From an uncultured Alistipes sp. (GTDB lineage: Bacteria > Bacteroidota > Bacteroidia > Bacteroidales > Rikenellaceae), in the NCBI RefSeq assembly GCF_910580175.1, contig NZ_CAJTXD010000003.1:62001-126000 (forward strand): a DNA stretch of 64,000 bases, given 5' to 3'. This document shows, in pieces, positions 36,401-44,698 of the stretch. How positions within the stretch are numbered: position 1 is the first letter of the stretch; each line of letters opens with the position of its first letter. A program made the position numbers and the translations under genes. The notes under the pieces were generated by a model. The model worked only from the letters and a program-made list of their open reading frames with translations, searched no databases and was not told where the DNA came from.

Positions 36401-37740
36401 GACTCCAGCGGCGTATAGCCCCACGGCTCGTAGTACGACGGGAAGACCGTCACATCCATGCCGACGAGCAACTCGTAATAGTCCTTGCCGAAGATGCCGT
36501 CGTTGCAGTTGAGGTAGGTCGGCACGAAGATTACCTTGACCTTCGAATCGGCGGTTGCGAGCACCGAGCCGTTCAGGGCATTGACGATCGGATCGCCGGC
36601 CTGGTTTTCAAGGTAGTGCGTCGAGAACTTGTATTGTCCGCCGTCGATAGGCTGCGACGGATCGGCCAGATGGGCCTGCAAGTCGCGGCGCGGCCCCCGG
36701 TTGCCGGCCGGCACAGTGATGTAGACCAACACCTCGCGGTCGAGACCCTCCGATGCGGCCAACGTCTTGAGCGACTCCAGGAAGACGTCGAGACCCTTGT
36801 TGCGGAACTCGTAGCGGCCGCTGGTGCCGACGATCAGCGGATCGGTCGAGAATCGGGTGCCCAGACAAGCCTCGGCGACCTCGATCATGGTCTTGCGGGC
36901 CTCGGCACGCTTGACCTCGTACTCGTCGCCCGTCCAGACGAAATCGTTCTCGAAACCGTTGGGCGTGATGCAGTCGGGTTCGCGGCTGAGCAAGTATTTG
37001 CACTCGTTGGCCGTGATGTCGCTCACGGTAAGGAACGCATCGTGGTAGGTCGCAGCCATCTTCTCGATCGAATGTTTGGCCATCACGTTGAACTGGCGGG
37101 CCAACTCGTCGGCGTTGAACTTCGTCAGGTCGTTGTAGAGCGGCAGGCGGTTGCCGGCGATGCAGCGGCCCATGACGGTGGCGTGCGTGGTAAAGAGCGT
37201 GGCCACGTAGGGGGCGTTGCGGCGCAGGTAGAGACCGCCGGCAGCCGTCATCCACTCGTGGAAGTGGGCGGCGACTTTCTCCGTGGCATTGCAGAACGTA
37301 TCGACATAGGACGCGATTACCCGGCCGGCAGCATAACCGAACAACACCGGCTCGATATAATCCCACTGACCCGAAATCGAATCGACATGGTAGTCCTCCC
37401 AAAGTTTCTTCAGAATATCGTCCTTGCTGGAGAAAAGCGAAGTAAAGTCGATCAGAATGGCGATCGGCTCGCCCTTGATCTTCCAGCGGCCCACGCGAAT
37501 GCGGATGCCCTCGCTGTAAACGCTCTGGCGCCAGCTCCGGAGCAGATTCATGTCCTCCTCGAATTCAGGGTTCACACCCTCGTGCGAAAGATCGGGGCCG
37601 ATAAGCAGATAACGATCGCCGAACTTGCGGAGAGCGGTCTGCGCCTTGGTCGAAACGACGGTATGGATGCCGCCGACCTTGTTGCACACCTCCCAACTCA
37701 CTTCGAACAGATAGTCAGGGGTCAGTTTTGAATTGTTCAT
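33490..37740 (-). CDS. Glycogen synthase (GT3) fused to alpha-glucan phosphorylase (GT35)
   Basis: This 1416-residue protein joins two enzymes. Residues 1-555 are a eukaryote-type GT3 glycogen synthase (FEVSWEVCNKVGGIHTVV; YEPWGYTPLES near 440). Residues about 575-690 form the DUF3417 domain (SRLHALEELSRNLWWCWNP) that heads GlgP-type phosphorylases, and about 690-1270 are GT35 with FHCNEGHAAFIGIERI and the PLP region EASGTSGEKCVMNG. A beta-rich tail ends it. One half elongates glycogen and the other phosphorolyses it. Related long proteins probably occur in other Bacteroidales. It heads the glycogen cluster and has a good promoter. Confidence 0.93.
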   Translation of the reverse strand: MNNSKLTPDYLFEVSWEVCNKVGGIHTVVSTKAQTALRKFGDRYLLIGPDLSHEGVNPEFEEDMNLLRSWRQSVYSEGIRIRVGRWKIKGEPIAILIDFTSLFSSKDDILKKLWEDYHVDSISGQWDYIEPVLFGYAAGRVIASYVDTFCNATEKVAAHFHEWMTAAGGLYLRRNAPYVATLFTTHATVMGRCIAGNRLPLYNDLTKFNADELARQFNVMAKHSIEKMAATYHDAFLTVSDITANECKYLLSREPDCITPNGFENDFVWTGDEYEVKRAEARKTMIEVAEACLGTRFSTDPLIVGTSGRYEFRNKGLDVFLESLKTLAASEGLDREVLVYITVPAGNRGPRRDLQAHLADPSQPIDGGQYKFSTHYLENQAGDPIVNALNGSVLATADSKVKVIFVPTYLNCNDGIFGKDYYELLVGMDVTVFPSYYEPWGYTPLESVAFSVPTITTTLAGFGLWVDKQPEHDGVEVIRRDDYNDSEVVAGIADALLRFCKLDDKEVAKTRRSALEISKSALWEHLYAAYENAYAEALESSITRTNRAVLDDGGSRNEQINFVRQQLFVEKPNWNRMMVDKTLPSRLHALEELSRNLWWCWNPGARDLFENIDPVLWMECERNPIAFLDKLSLERLRQLEQDSEFLAQLDAVHAQFHDYMNEKPDPKTTTVSYFSMEYGLHSSLKIYSGGLGILAGDYLKEASDKNVPMAAVGLLYRYGYFTQRLSAQGAQEATYEAQNFYKLPISPVRDEEGNWLTITIAFPGRTLHARVWKCQVGRTDLFLLDTDFEDNLEEDRQITHYLYGGDWENRLKQEILLGIGGIRALRKLGIKHQVFHCNEGHAAFIGIERIRELVNHKKLSFSEALEVIRSSSLFTTHTPVPAGHDAFPEQMIRQYMSHYPDVLGITWEQYINLGKTNPNDPNEKFSMSVLACNLSQEVNGVSWLHGEVSKDILGNMWPGYFKNELHIGYVTNGVHFPTWIATSLRRLYARYFGDGFEGHVYDIPAWQKVHNIPDEELWNERMNLKNRLIKHIRRRFSDPNQVRLDSPRQMIQIIEGIKPDVLTIGFARRFATYKRAYLLFTNLDRLAAIVNNKERPVQFIFAGKAHPNDKPGQDLIKRIVEVSAMPQFVGKILFLQNYDMELARRMVQGVDVWLNTPTRPLEASGTSGEKCVMNGVMQFSVLDGWWVEGYKEGAGWMLPMERTFADQHYQDELDAEMIYNTIEEQIAPLYYQREQDGIPHAWVASVKRCVADIASNFTTNRMLTDYEERFYNKLAARKQQIVEGGYKLAREIAAWKRKVSAAWDQVRVVDVQRVKIEREAVYVGEKYHFEVKLDIANLRPEDLGVEMVIARQIVGGEGVNVARTVGLECSKVEGKIVTYTLDYTPDATGTFDVALRVFPRNEHLPHRMDFALVKWA

Positions 37741-37788
37741 AATTATCCAGAATTATAATTTACACAATATAAGGCAAAAAACCAGTCG

Positions 37789-37820
37789 CAAAATTAGCAC
37801 ATATATTTATATAAAGCAAA
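37789..37820 (-). promoter_or_regulatory. Promoter of the glycogen cluster
   Basis: Minus-strand TTTG (37820-37817), a 20-base spacer and TAATTTTG (37796-37789), 49 bases before the start codon of the fusion gene. Confidence 0.65.
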
Positions 37821-37923
37821 GAATCCGGCTTCCGGCCATCCCCTCCGACACCCTTCCGGAGCCATTGCAGGCCCCTGCCGGGGTGTAGTTCTTTAAAAAA
37901 TTTAATAATAACTTAACACTGCG

Positions 37924-39036
37924 TCATGCCTCGAAAAGCGCTCCGATCACTGCATCGGAGAGCAGAAACCGCTCGGGCGGAACAGCGATCCGGGCGTCGG
38001 CGGCGATCAACGCCCCCGTTCGCACCATCCGGCCGGCCTCCTCCTCCAGTCTTTCGAGGCGCCGCACGCCGAAAAGTCTCCCGGCCTCGCCCAGGTCGAT
38101 CCCCTCCGCCGTACGCAGACGCGTCATCACATACTCGTTGAAACGATCGCGGTCGGTAAGCGTCTCGCACCCGGGGGCTTCGCCGGCCAGATAACGGTCG
38201 ACCGACGCCGCATTCCAATGCCGTTCGCGACCATTGTAGGAATGGGCGGCAGGGCCTATGCCAAGGTATTTCACGCCCTGCCAATAAGCGGCGTTGTGAC
38301 GCGCCCGGCGCCCGGGCAGCGCATAGTTCGAGACCTCGTAATGTTCGTAACCGGCCGCCGTGAGCGTGCGGTGCACGATCATGAACTCCTCCTCGCTGAT
38401 CCGCTCGTCGACGGGCGCGAACTTACCCTGGGCCGCCCGACGGCCGAACGCCGTATTGGGTTCGATGGTCAAATGATATGCCGAAACATGCTCTGCCTCC
38501 AGCTCCAACACTGCGTCCAGCGACCGCCTCAACGCATCGCCCCCGAAACCGGGAACGCCGAACATCACATCGACGGCGATGTTGTCGAATCCTGCCCTCC
38601 TGGCCGCCCGCACCGCCTCGACGGCCTGCGCGGCCGTATGGCGGCGGTTCATCAACCGCAGACATGCGTCGTCGAACGACTGCACGCCGATCGAAAGCCG
38701 ATCGACACCCCAACGGCGCAGGGCGTCGAGATATTGTTGATCCAGGTCGTCGGGATTGGCTTCGAGGGTCGTCTCCTCGACGGCCGTACAGTCGAAAAGG
38801 CCGGCGGCATACTCCAGCAGCTCCCCGATCTGCTGCGGCGTACAGAGCGATGGCGTACCGCCGCCGAAATAACGGGTGCAGACAGGTTCGCCGCCCAGGT
38901 AGCCGCACTGCCGTTCGAGTTCGTCGTGCATGGCCGCCAATACGTCGTCCATGCGCCGCAAATCGGCGCTCTTATAGAAATCGCAATAGGCGCAGATCCG
39001 CTTGCAAAACGGGATATGAAAATAAAGTCCGGCCAT
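37924..39036 (-). CDS. hemW: Radical SAM heme chaperone HemW
   Basis: HemW, formerly described as an oxygen-independent coproporphyrinogen oxidase-like protein, is a heme-binding radical SAM protein. The 370 residues show FHIPFCKRICAYCDF (Cys 11, 15, 18), YFGGGTPSL, LEANPDDL, RLSIGVQSF and HNAAYW. The extra upstream Cys of true HemN is absent, which favours HemW. I chose ATG 39036 (MAGLYFHIPFC); a TTG three codons upstream is the alternative. It is transcribed alone. Confidence 0.93.
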   Translation of the reverse strand: MAGLYFHIPFCKRICAYCDFYKSADLRRMDDVLAAMHDELERQCGYLGGEPVCTRYFGGGTPSLCTPQQIGELLEYAAGLFDCTAVEETTLEANPDDLDQQYLDALRRWGVDRLSIGVQSFDDACLRLMNRRHTAAQAVEAVRAARRAGFDNIAVDVMFGVPGFGGDALRRSLDAVLELEAEHVSAYHLTIEPNTAFGRRAAQGKFAPVDERISEEEFMIVHRTLTAAGYEHYEVSNYALPGRRARHNAAYWQGVKYLGIGPAAHSYNGRERHWNAASVDRYLAGEAPGCETLTDRDRFNEYVMTRLRTAEGIDLGEAGRLFGVRRLERLEEEAGRMVRTGALIAADARIAVPPERFLLSDAVIGALFEA

Positions 39037-39042
39037 ATCTAT

Positions 39043-39050
39043 CAAATATA
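39043..39050 (-). promoter_or_regulatory. -7-like box at the hemW start
   Basis: Minus-strand TATATTTG (39050-39043) lies only 6 bases before the chosen hemW ATG. If used, the mRNA would be almost leaderless; it may be a chance match in AT-rich sequence. Confidence 0.25.
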
Positions 39051-39458
39051 ACCATTTTTTTCAGAATCCGGCACACATGCACCCGCTTTTTTCTTTCAGC
39101 AACAAGATTCCGATCCATTCCCCCTATTCCACCCCATCCATCCCGATTTGCCCCGCCTGCAACACCCCCTCCGCCCTGCCTGCCGCACACCCTTGCTCTC
39201 CGCCCCGTTCGCCACCCCTGCAACACGCACCCGCTTCAGCCCGCCCTCCGCTCCTGCCGCACGTCTCCGTTCTCCGCCTCGTTCTCGGTCCCGATCCGCC
39301 CTCGAAATCCCGCTGCCGCAAAGGGAAAAACCGCTCTTCCGTACAACGGCATGACAATTGGAACGAACTATGAATGAAGCGTATAAGCGTCTACGAAAAA
39401 ATAATAAAATTTTTTCTTAATTTTGTTGTTATTTTTTTCACAAGTATGAAACTTTTTC
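39051..39458. other. Pyrimidine-rich spacer upstream of pckA
   Basis: No gene recognised. From 39100 to 39310 the plus strand is strongly C/T-rich and G-poor and contains a degenerate tandem duplication (39156-39210 and 39217-39284), each unit beginning CCTGCAACAC and ending with CCGCCnCGTTC. From 39360 the sequence becomes AT-rich towards the pckA promoter. Confidence 0.5.
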
Positions 39459-39466
39459 TACCTTTG
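39459..39466 (+). promoter_or_regulatory. -7 box of pckA
   Basis: TACCTTTG at 39459-39466 sits in an AT-rich stretch. The start codon follows 165 bases later, so pckA has a long leader. A -33 TTTG at the usual distance is not evident. Confidence 0.5.
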
Positions 39467-39631
39467 CACCGACATAGAATATGTCCGCCCATGCAGAAAT
39501 CTTGATTTTCAAGGCTGCGGAAACAGAACCGGAAACAACGCAGGCAACGCCGCGCGATCCGCAAGACAATAGCACCGGGAAAGCGGGCGGGTAATATAGG
39601 GAATGAGGTTTAATTCAAAAATAAGTTAGTT

Positions 39632-41239
<1,608 letters not shown>

Positions 41240-41276
41240 CCTCTACCCCTGCGGTAGCAACCGCATGCGACCAAGC

Positions 41277-41308
41277 AAAGGGTGCCCGAATGTTCGGGCA
41301 CCCTTTTA
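41277..41308 (+). terminator. Terminator of pckA
   Basis: A perfect 14-bp stem with a 2-base loop (AAAGGGTGCCCGAA/TTCGGGCACCCTTT) is followed by TTATATT, 38 bases after the stop. Confidence 0.9.
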
Positions 41309-41332
41309 TATTGCACCCAAAAACGCAGAAAA

Positions 41333-41346
41333 TAAAAACAGCTCTT
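41333..41346. repeat. Left terminal inverted repeat of cassette copy 1
   Basis: TAAAAACAGCTCTT; perfect reverse complement of 41740-41753. Confidence 0.85.
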
Positions 41347-41739
41347 CCGGTAGATGCTTGGACGCAGCGCACGGAGAGACCGTTTGCCCGGTTGGTTTCG
41401 CGCAGCGGGTTCACCTCGCCCGAACCGAATGCCAAGTGGCTCGCGTTGATGTTGCCCGCAGCATAAGACGAAGACGACCAGTAAGCACCCCACGTGCCGA
41501 CGTTCGTCAAGTCTCCCGACGCGTTGTTGCGGTTGCCCGTGGCAGGAGCGAAAAGCAATCGCTGGAATGAATGGCCCGAAGAAGCCGACAGAGGCAGCCC
41601 CGGAACAGACTGGGATGGATAACTGGCAAAACCGTCGAACCCGGCTGAAACAAGCCTTTCGATGCCTTATATTGCCAGTGGATTGCTGAATCTACGTACC
41701 GCGCTGCCGGGAGCCTTGACCCCCGGCACTCCGGGTAGA

Positions 41740-41753
41740 AAGAGCTGTTTTTA
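41740..41753. repeat. Right terminal inverted repeat of cassette copy 1
   Basis: AAGAGCTGTTTTTA; perfect reverse complement of 41333-41346, 44 bases from the stop of the DUF3575 gene. Confidence 0.85.
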
Positions 41754-41796
41754 TAAACCCTCAAAAGAGAGACGGCGACATCCGCAAGTCCGGCTC

Positions 41797-42405
41797 TTAT
41801 TTCTTCGGCTTGAAAATGCGATAGCCGATCGACACGCCGATTTTATTGGGATACCACTCCGACGAACCGTTGAACGGATCGGGATGCTTGGGTTGCACGG
41901 GACGATGGGGATACATGTCGATTTCGCCGTCCAGCGTGTAGCCGTTGTAGTGGCTGTCCATCCAGGCCCAGCCGAAGAACGCGTCGATCAGCCAACGTTC
42001 GCGAAACTGGTATTCATAGCCCACGCACAAGCCGACCATCATGCCGTAACCCTTGCTGTATCGGTCTTCCAGCTTGATTCGTCCTCCCTCCAGATAGGGT
42101 TTCGACATGTCGAAAGCCATCATTCCGAGGTTGGCGCCCAAATACAGCCCGCGGTTGTGCTGCTTGAAATAGCGCCGGTATTCTCCCATGAAGATGGCGA
42201 AAGTCATGTGCTTGCCTCGGATCGACTTCCAAGGCGATACGACAATATCGGTCTGCAATGTCGACTTGGGCGATATGGCGAACTCCACAGCCGGATTGAC
42301 CACGCCGGCTAAGGCATATAATCCGTTAATCTTGACATAACCTTGGGCACCTGCATCGGCAAAGGCGGACAAAAACAGGAGCAGCAGTGCGGCGTATTTT
42401 TTCAT
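41797..42405 (-). CDS. DUF3575-like outer-membrane beta-barrel protein
   Basis: The 202-residue protein has a signal peptide (MKKYAALLLLFLSAFADAGAQG, cleavage near residue 21) and a short beta-barrel pattern with alternating hydrophobic residues: VKINGLYALAGVVNPAVEFAI, RGLYLGANLGMMAF, GYGMMVGLCVGYEYQF, ending KIGVSIGYRIFKPKK. This fits the Bacteroidetes DUF3575 family, of unknown function. It is transcribed alone, downstream of frr, with cassette copy 1 directly behind its stop. Confidence 0.75.
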   Translation of the reverse strand: MKKYAALLLLFLSAFADAGAQGYVKINGLYALAGVVNPAVEFAISPKSTLQTDIVVSPWKSIRGKHMTFAIFMGEYRRYFKQHNRGLYLGANLGMMAFDMSKPYLEGGRIKLEDRYSKGYGMMVGLCVGYEYQFRERWLIDAFFGWAWMDSHYNGYTLDGEIDMYPHRPVQPKHPDPFNGSSEWYPNKIGVSIGYRIFKPKK

Positions 42406-42424
42406 GGCAGAGGCAGCAGTATGA

Positions 42425-42455
42425 AAATGAGCGGAATCTTTACATTCCGCCCGTC
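42425..42455 (-). terminator. Weak terminator after frr
   Basis: Stem GCGGAAT-6 nt-ATTCCGC (42431-42450) is followed on the minus strand by TCATTTTCAT. Confidence 0.45.
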
Positions 42456-42477
42456 CCCGAAAGAAAGCCGGTAAATC

Positions 42478-43035
42478 TTATACCGTCATAATTTCTTTTT
42501 CCTTCTTGTTGAGCAGTTCGTCGAGCACTTTGGTAAACTTCTCCAGAAGTTTCTGCGACTGGGTTTCTCCGTCCTTGGACTCGTCCTCGGGCATACCCTC
42601 CTTCAGCGCTTTCTTGAACGCCTCGACCGCATCGCGGCGGGCATTGCGCAGACTGATGCGGGCCGTCTCGGCCTCGGAGCGCACCTGCTTGACCAGCTCC
42701 TTGCGGCGATCCTCGGTCAGCGGGGGAATCGACAGCCGGATCTGCTCGCCGTTATTCGAAGGAGTAAGACCGATATTCGAATCGACGATCGCCTTCTCGA
42801 TGGTACGGATCATGTTCTTGTCCCACGGCTGGATCAGGATGGTCTTGGCATCGGGCACCGTGACGCTTGCCGCACCCGAAACCGGCACCTGCGAACCGAA
42901 ATAGTCGACCATCACGCCGTTGAGCACGTTGGGCGTGGCTTTGCCGGCCCGAACGTTCAGCAGTTCCTCTTCGAGGTGGTCGATGGCTTTCTGCATGCGG
43001 GCCGAAGCATCGTTGAGAATGGTTTTGGTATCCAT
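42478..43035 (-). CDS. frr: Ribosome recycling factor
   Basis: RRF splits post-termination ribosomes together with EF-G. The 185-residue protein has the RRF features: helical domain I (MQKAIDHLEEELLNVRAGKATPN), domain II (VPVSGAASVTVPDAKTILIQPWDKNMI), SNIGLTPSNNGEQIRLSIPPLTEDRRKELVKQ and the C-terminal coiled helix (FTKVLDELLNKKEKEI). I use ATG 43035 (MDTKTILNDA); the 7 codons upstream are not conserved. It follows the thioredoxin-like gene by 28 bases. Confidence 0.97.
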   Translation of the reverse strand: MDTKTILNDASARMQKAIDHLEEELLNVRAGKATPNVLNGVMVDYFGSQVPVSGAASVTVPDAKTILIQPWDKNMIRTIEKAIVDSNIGLTPSNNGEQIRLSIPPLTEDRRKELVKQVRSEAETARISLRNARRDAVEAFKKALKEGMPEDESKDGETQSQKLLEKFTKVLDELLNKKEKEIMTV

Positions 43036-43063
43036 AGTTGTGTGATTGAATTGCAAACGAATC

Positions 43064-43654
43064 CTATTCCGCAGAAGTGTTTCCTGCTTCGAGCGCCGTC
43101 TCGACGGCCTGCAACAATGCGTCGAACTCCTCCGACTCGTAACCCACCGTCGCCAAGATTACCTTGCCGTCGCGGCCGATCAAGAAATTGCGCGGGATGA
43201 AATTCGAAGCGTACCGGTCGTAGGCTTTCCGCTGCGGATCGAGGCCCATGGGGAAAGCATACCCCGCCTTTTCGCGGAACGCGGCCACCTCCTCGCGGCT
43301 CTCGCCGCGCGAGACGGGCAGAAAGACGAAATCGCGCCCGGCGAAACGGTCGATCAAATCGGTCTGGACGCGGGCCAGTTCCTGCCGGCACGGCGGACAC
43401 CACGTCGCCCAGAAATTGAGCAACACTACCTTACCCCGCAAGTCGGAGAGGGTCGTATGCCCTCCGTCGAACATCGCCACGGTAAAATCGGGCGCCGAAT
43501 CGCCGGCCTTAACCAACGTGGCTGCCTCCGCCTCGTCCGCTGCACCCTTTTTTGCGCGCCCGTCGCAACCGGGCAACAACAGAAGTGCGACGAAGATCGC
43601 TGCGATCAATGCCAACAAAACCGCAAGCTGCTTATTGCTTTTTTTGGTAGCCAT
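43064..43654 (-). CDS. TlpA/ResA-like thioredoxin-fold lipoprotein
   Basis: This 196-residue protein has an N-terminal hydrophobic helix with a possible lipobox (ALLLLPGC), a linker, and an AhpC/TSA-like thioredoxin domain with the redox pair WATWCPPC and the cis-Pro region NFIPRNFLIGRDGKV. It probably reduces disulfides in the periplasm. I use ATG 43654 (MATKKSNKQL); nine upstream codons are not conserved. It lies between pyrH (30 bases) and frr (28 bases), a pair often adjacent in other bacteria. Confidence 0.9.
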   Translation of the reverse strand: MATKKSNKQLAVLLALIAAIFVALLLLPGCDGRAKKGAADEAEAATLVKAGDSAPDFTVAMFDGGHTTLSDLRGKVVLLNFWATWCPPCRQELARVQTDLIDRFAGRDFVFLPVSRGESREEVAAFREKAGYAFPMGLDPQRKAYDRYASNFIPRNFLIGRDGKVILATVGYESEEFDALLQAVETALEAGNTSAE

Positions 43655-43684
43655 AAAATTGAAAAAACACAAATGATCCATTAC

Positions 43685-44401
43685 CTATTCGTTCTGCATC
43701 TTTACCAGCGTGCCGATCGCCTCTCCGGCCAGCACCCGGCCCAGGTTGCCGGGGGTGTCCATGTCGAAAACGACGATCTCCAGACCGTTTTCGCGGCAGA
43801 GCGTGAAAGCCGTCAGATCCATGACCTTGAGCCGCCGGTCGAGCACCTCCTCGAACGTGATTTCGGGGAACTTCACTGCCGCGGGATCTTTCTCCGGATC
43901 GGCCGTATAAACACCGTCGACCCGCGTGCCCTTGAGCAGCACGTCGGCCTCGATTTCGATGCCGCGCAAGGCCGATGCCGAATCGGTCGTGAAATAGGGA
44001 TTCGACGTCCCGCCGCCGATGATGACGACATAACCGGCCTCCAGATACTCGATGGCCCGCGCCTTGGAGAAATACTCGCCTATAGGCTCCATGCGGATCG
44101 AGGTAAGCACCTTGGCCCGCACGCCGTTATCCTCCAGGGCCGACTGCAAAGCCAGCGAATTGATGATCGTCGCCAGCATGCCCATCTGGTCGCCCTTCAC
44201 GCGGTCGAAACCTCGCTTGGCACCGGTCATGCCACGGAAAATATTCCCCCCGCCGATGACGATGCCGATCTGCACGCCGGTGGCTGCGGCTGCCTTGATC
44301 TGCTCGGCATAAGACTGCAACACCTCGGGCGAAAGGCCGTAATTCTGTCCGCCCTGCAACGATTCGCCGCTCAACTTCAGAAGGATCCGATTGTATTTCA
44401 T
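43685..44401 (-). CDS. pyrH: UMP kinase
   Basis: PyrH phosphorylates UMP to UDP as a hexameric amino-acid-kinase-fold enzyme. The 238 residues show RILLKLSGESL, GIVIGGGNIFRG, DQMGMLATIINSLALQ, YVVIIGGGTSNPYFTTDSASALRG and LLKGTRVDGVYTADP. Length and motifs are standard. It is the first gene of the pyrH-tlpA-frr run. Confidence 0.97.
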   Translation of the reverse strand: MKYNRILLKLSGESLQGGQNYGLSPEVLQSYAEQIKAAAATGVQIGIVIGGGNIFRGMTGAKRGFDRVKGDQMGMLATIINSLALQSALEDNGVRAKVLTSIRMEPIGEYFSKARAIEYLEAGYVVIIGGGTSNPYFTTDSASALRGIEIEADVLLKGTRVDGVYTADPEKDPAAVKFPEITFEEVLDRRLKVMDLTAFTLCRENGLEIVVFDMDTPGNLGRVLAGEAIGTLVKMQNE

Positions 44402-44520
44402 CTGTTGTAACCGTTTATTATGCGAAGATAGGTATTTTTTCTGAAAAACAGAAAGGCGCCAGGATTCCTTGAAGCGATCTTTGCAAAAAAGAGGTTGCCA
44501 ACCCCAAAATACGACCTCCG

Positions 44521-44552
44521 TTTGGTTTTGCGCTTACCTTGCGCTATCTTTG
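44521..44552 (+). promoter_or_regulatory. Promoter P1 of the GH2 gene
   Basis: TTTG (44521-44524), a 20-base spacer and TATCTTTG (44545-44552). The -7 region lies in the first copy of a 20-base direct repeat (44538-44557). Confidence 0.6.
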
Positions 44553-44625
44553 CAGAAGAGAGGCTTCGCCTCAACAATGTTCAAATAAATTTGCATTGTG
44601 TTCGGCTTGCGCTATCTTTGCAGAA
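44538..44625. repeat. Direct repeat carrying two -7 boxes
   Basis: CTTGCGCTATCTTTGCAGAA occurs at 44538-44557 and 44606-44625, identical over 20 bases. A third, partial match (GCGATCTTTGCAAAA) is at 44474-44488. Confidence 0.85.
44590..44620 (+). promoter_or_regulatory. Promoter P2 of the GH2 gene
   Basis: TTTG (44590-44593), a 19-base spacer and TATCTTTG (44613-44620). The -7 region lies in the second copy of the 20-base repeat (44606-44625). Confidence 0.65.
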
Positions 44626-44698
44626 AACCGACCGTATCCGTACGCAACTCGGAAACATCCGATACCGGATTCGGCCCGCATTGCTAAACTATTCCGCT

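Larger units (their letters stand above)
41333..41753 (-). mobile_element. FISUMP-like orphan cassette, copy 1 (with terminal inverted repeats)
   Basis: A 421-base unit bounded by perfect 14-base inverted repeats TAAAAACAGCTCTT (41333-41346) and AAGAGCTGTTTTTA (41740-41753). Read on the minus strand it has a conserved 30-base block (41693-41664), a second block (41629-41602) and 70 codons (41561-41352) encoding the C-terminal part of a FISUMP/C-type-lectin-like module: HSFQRLL, GDLTNVGT, YWSSSSYAAGNINA, VNPL, LSVRCVQAS. The frame begins after a TAA at about 41668 with no start codon, so it is not a free-standing gene. It lies between convergent pckA and a DUF3575 gene. Copy 2 is at 57560-58110. 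Confidence 0.6.

Noticed and set aside
35173..37731. Very long plus-strand open frame (852 codons) opposite the glycogen fusion gene
   Set aside because: It mirrors the codon pattern of a clear minus-strand gene in GC-rich DNA and has no recognisable domain. The same applies to long frames opposite dxs (7796-9667), pnp (21253-23682) and the debranching enzyme (32057-33313).
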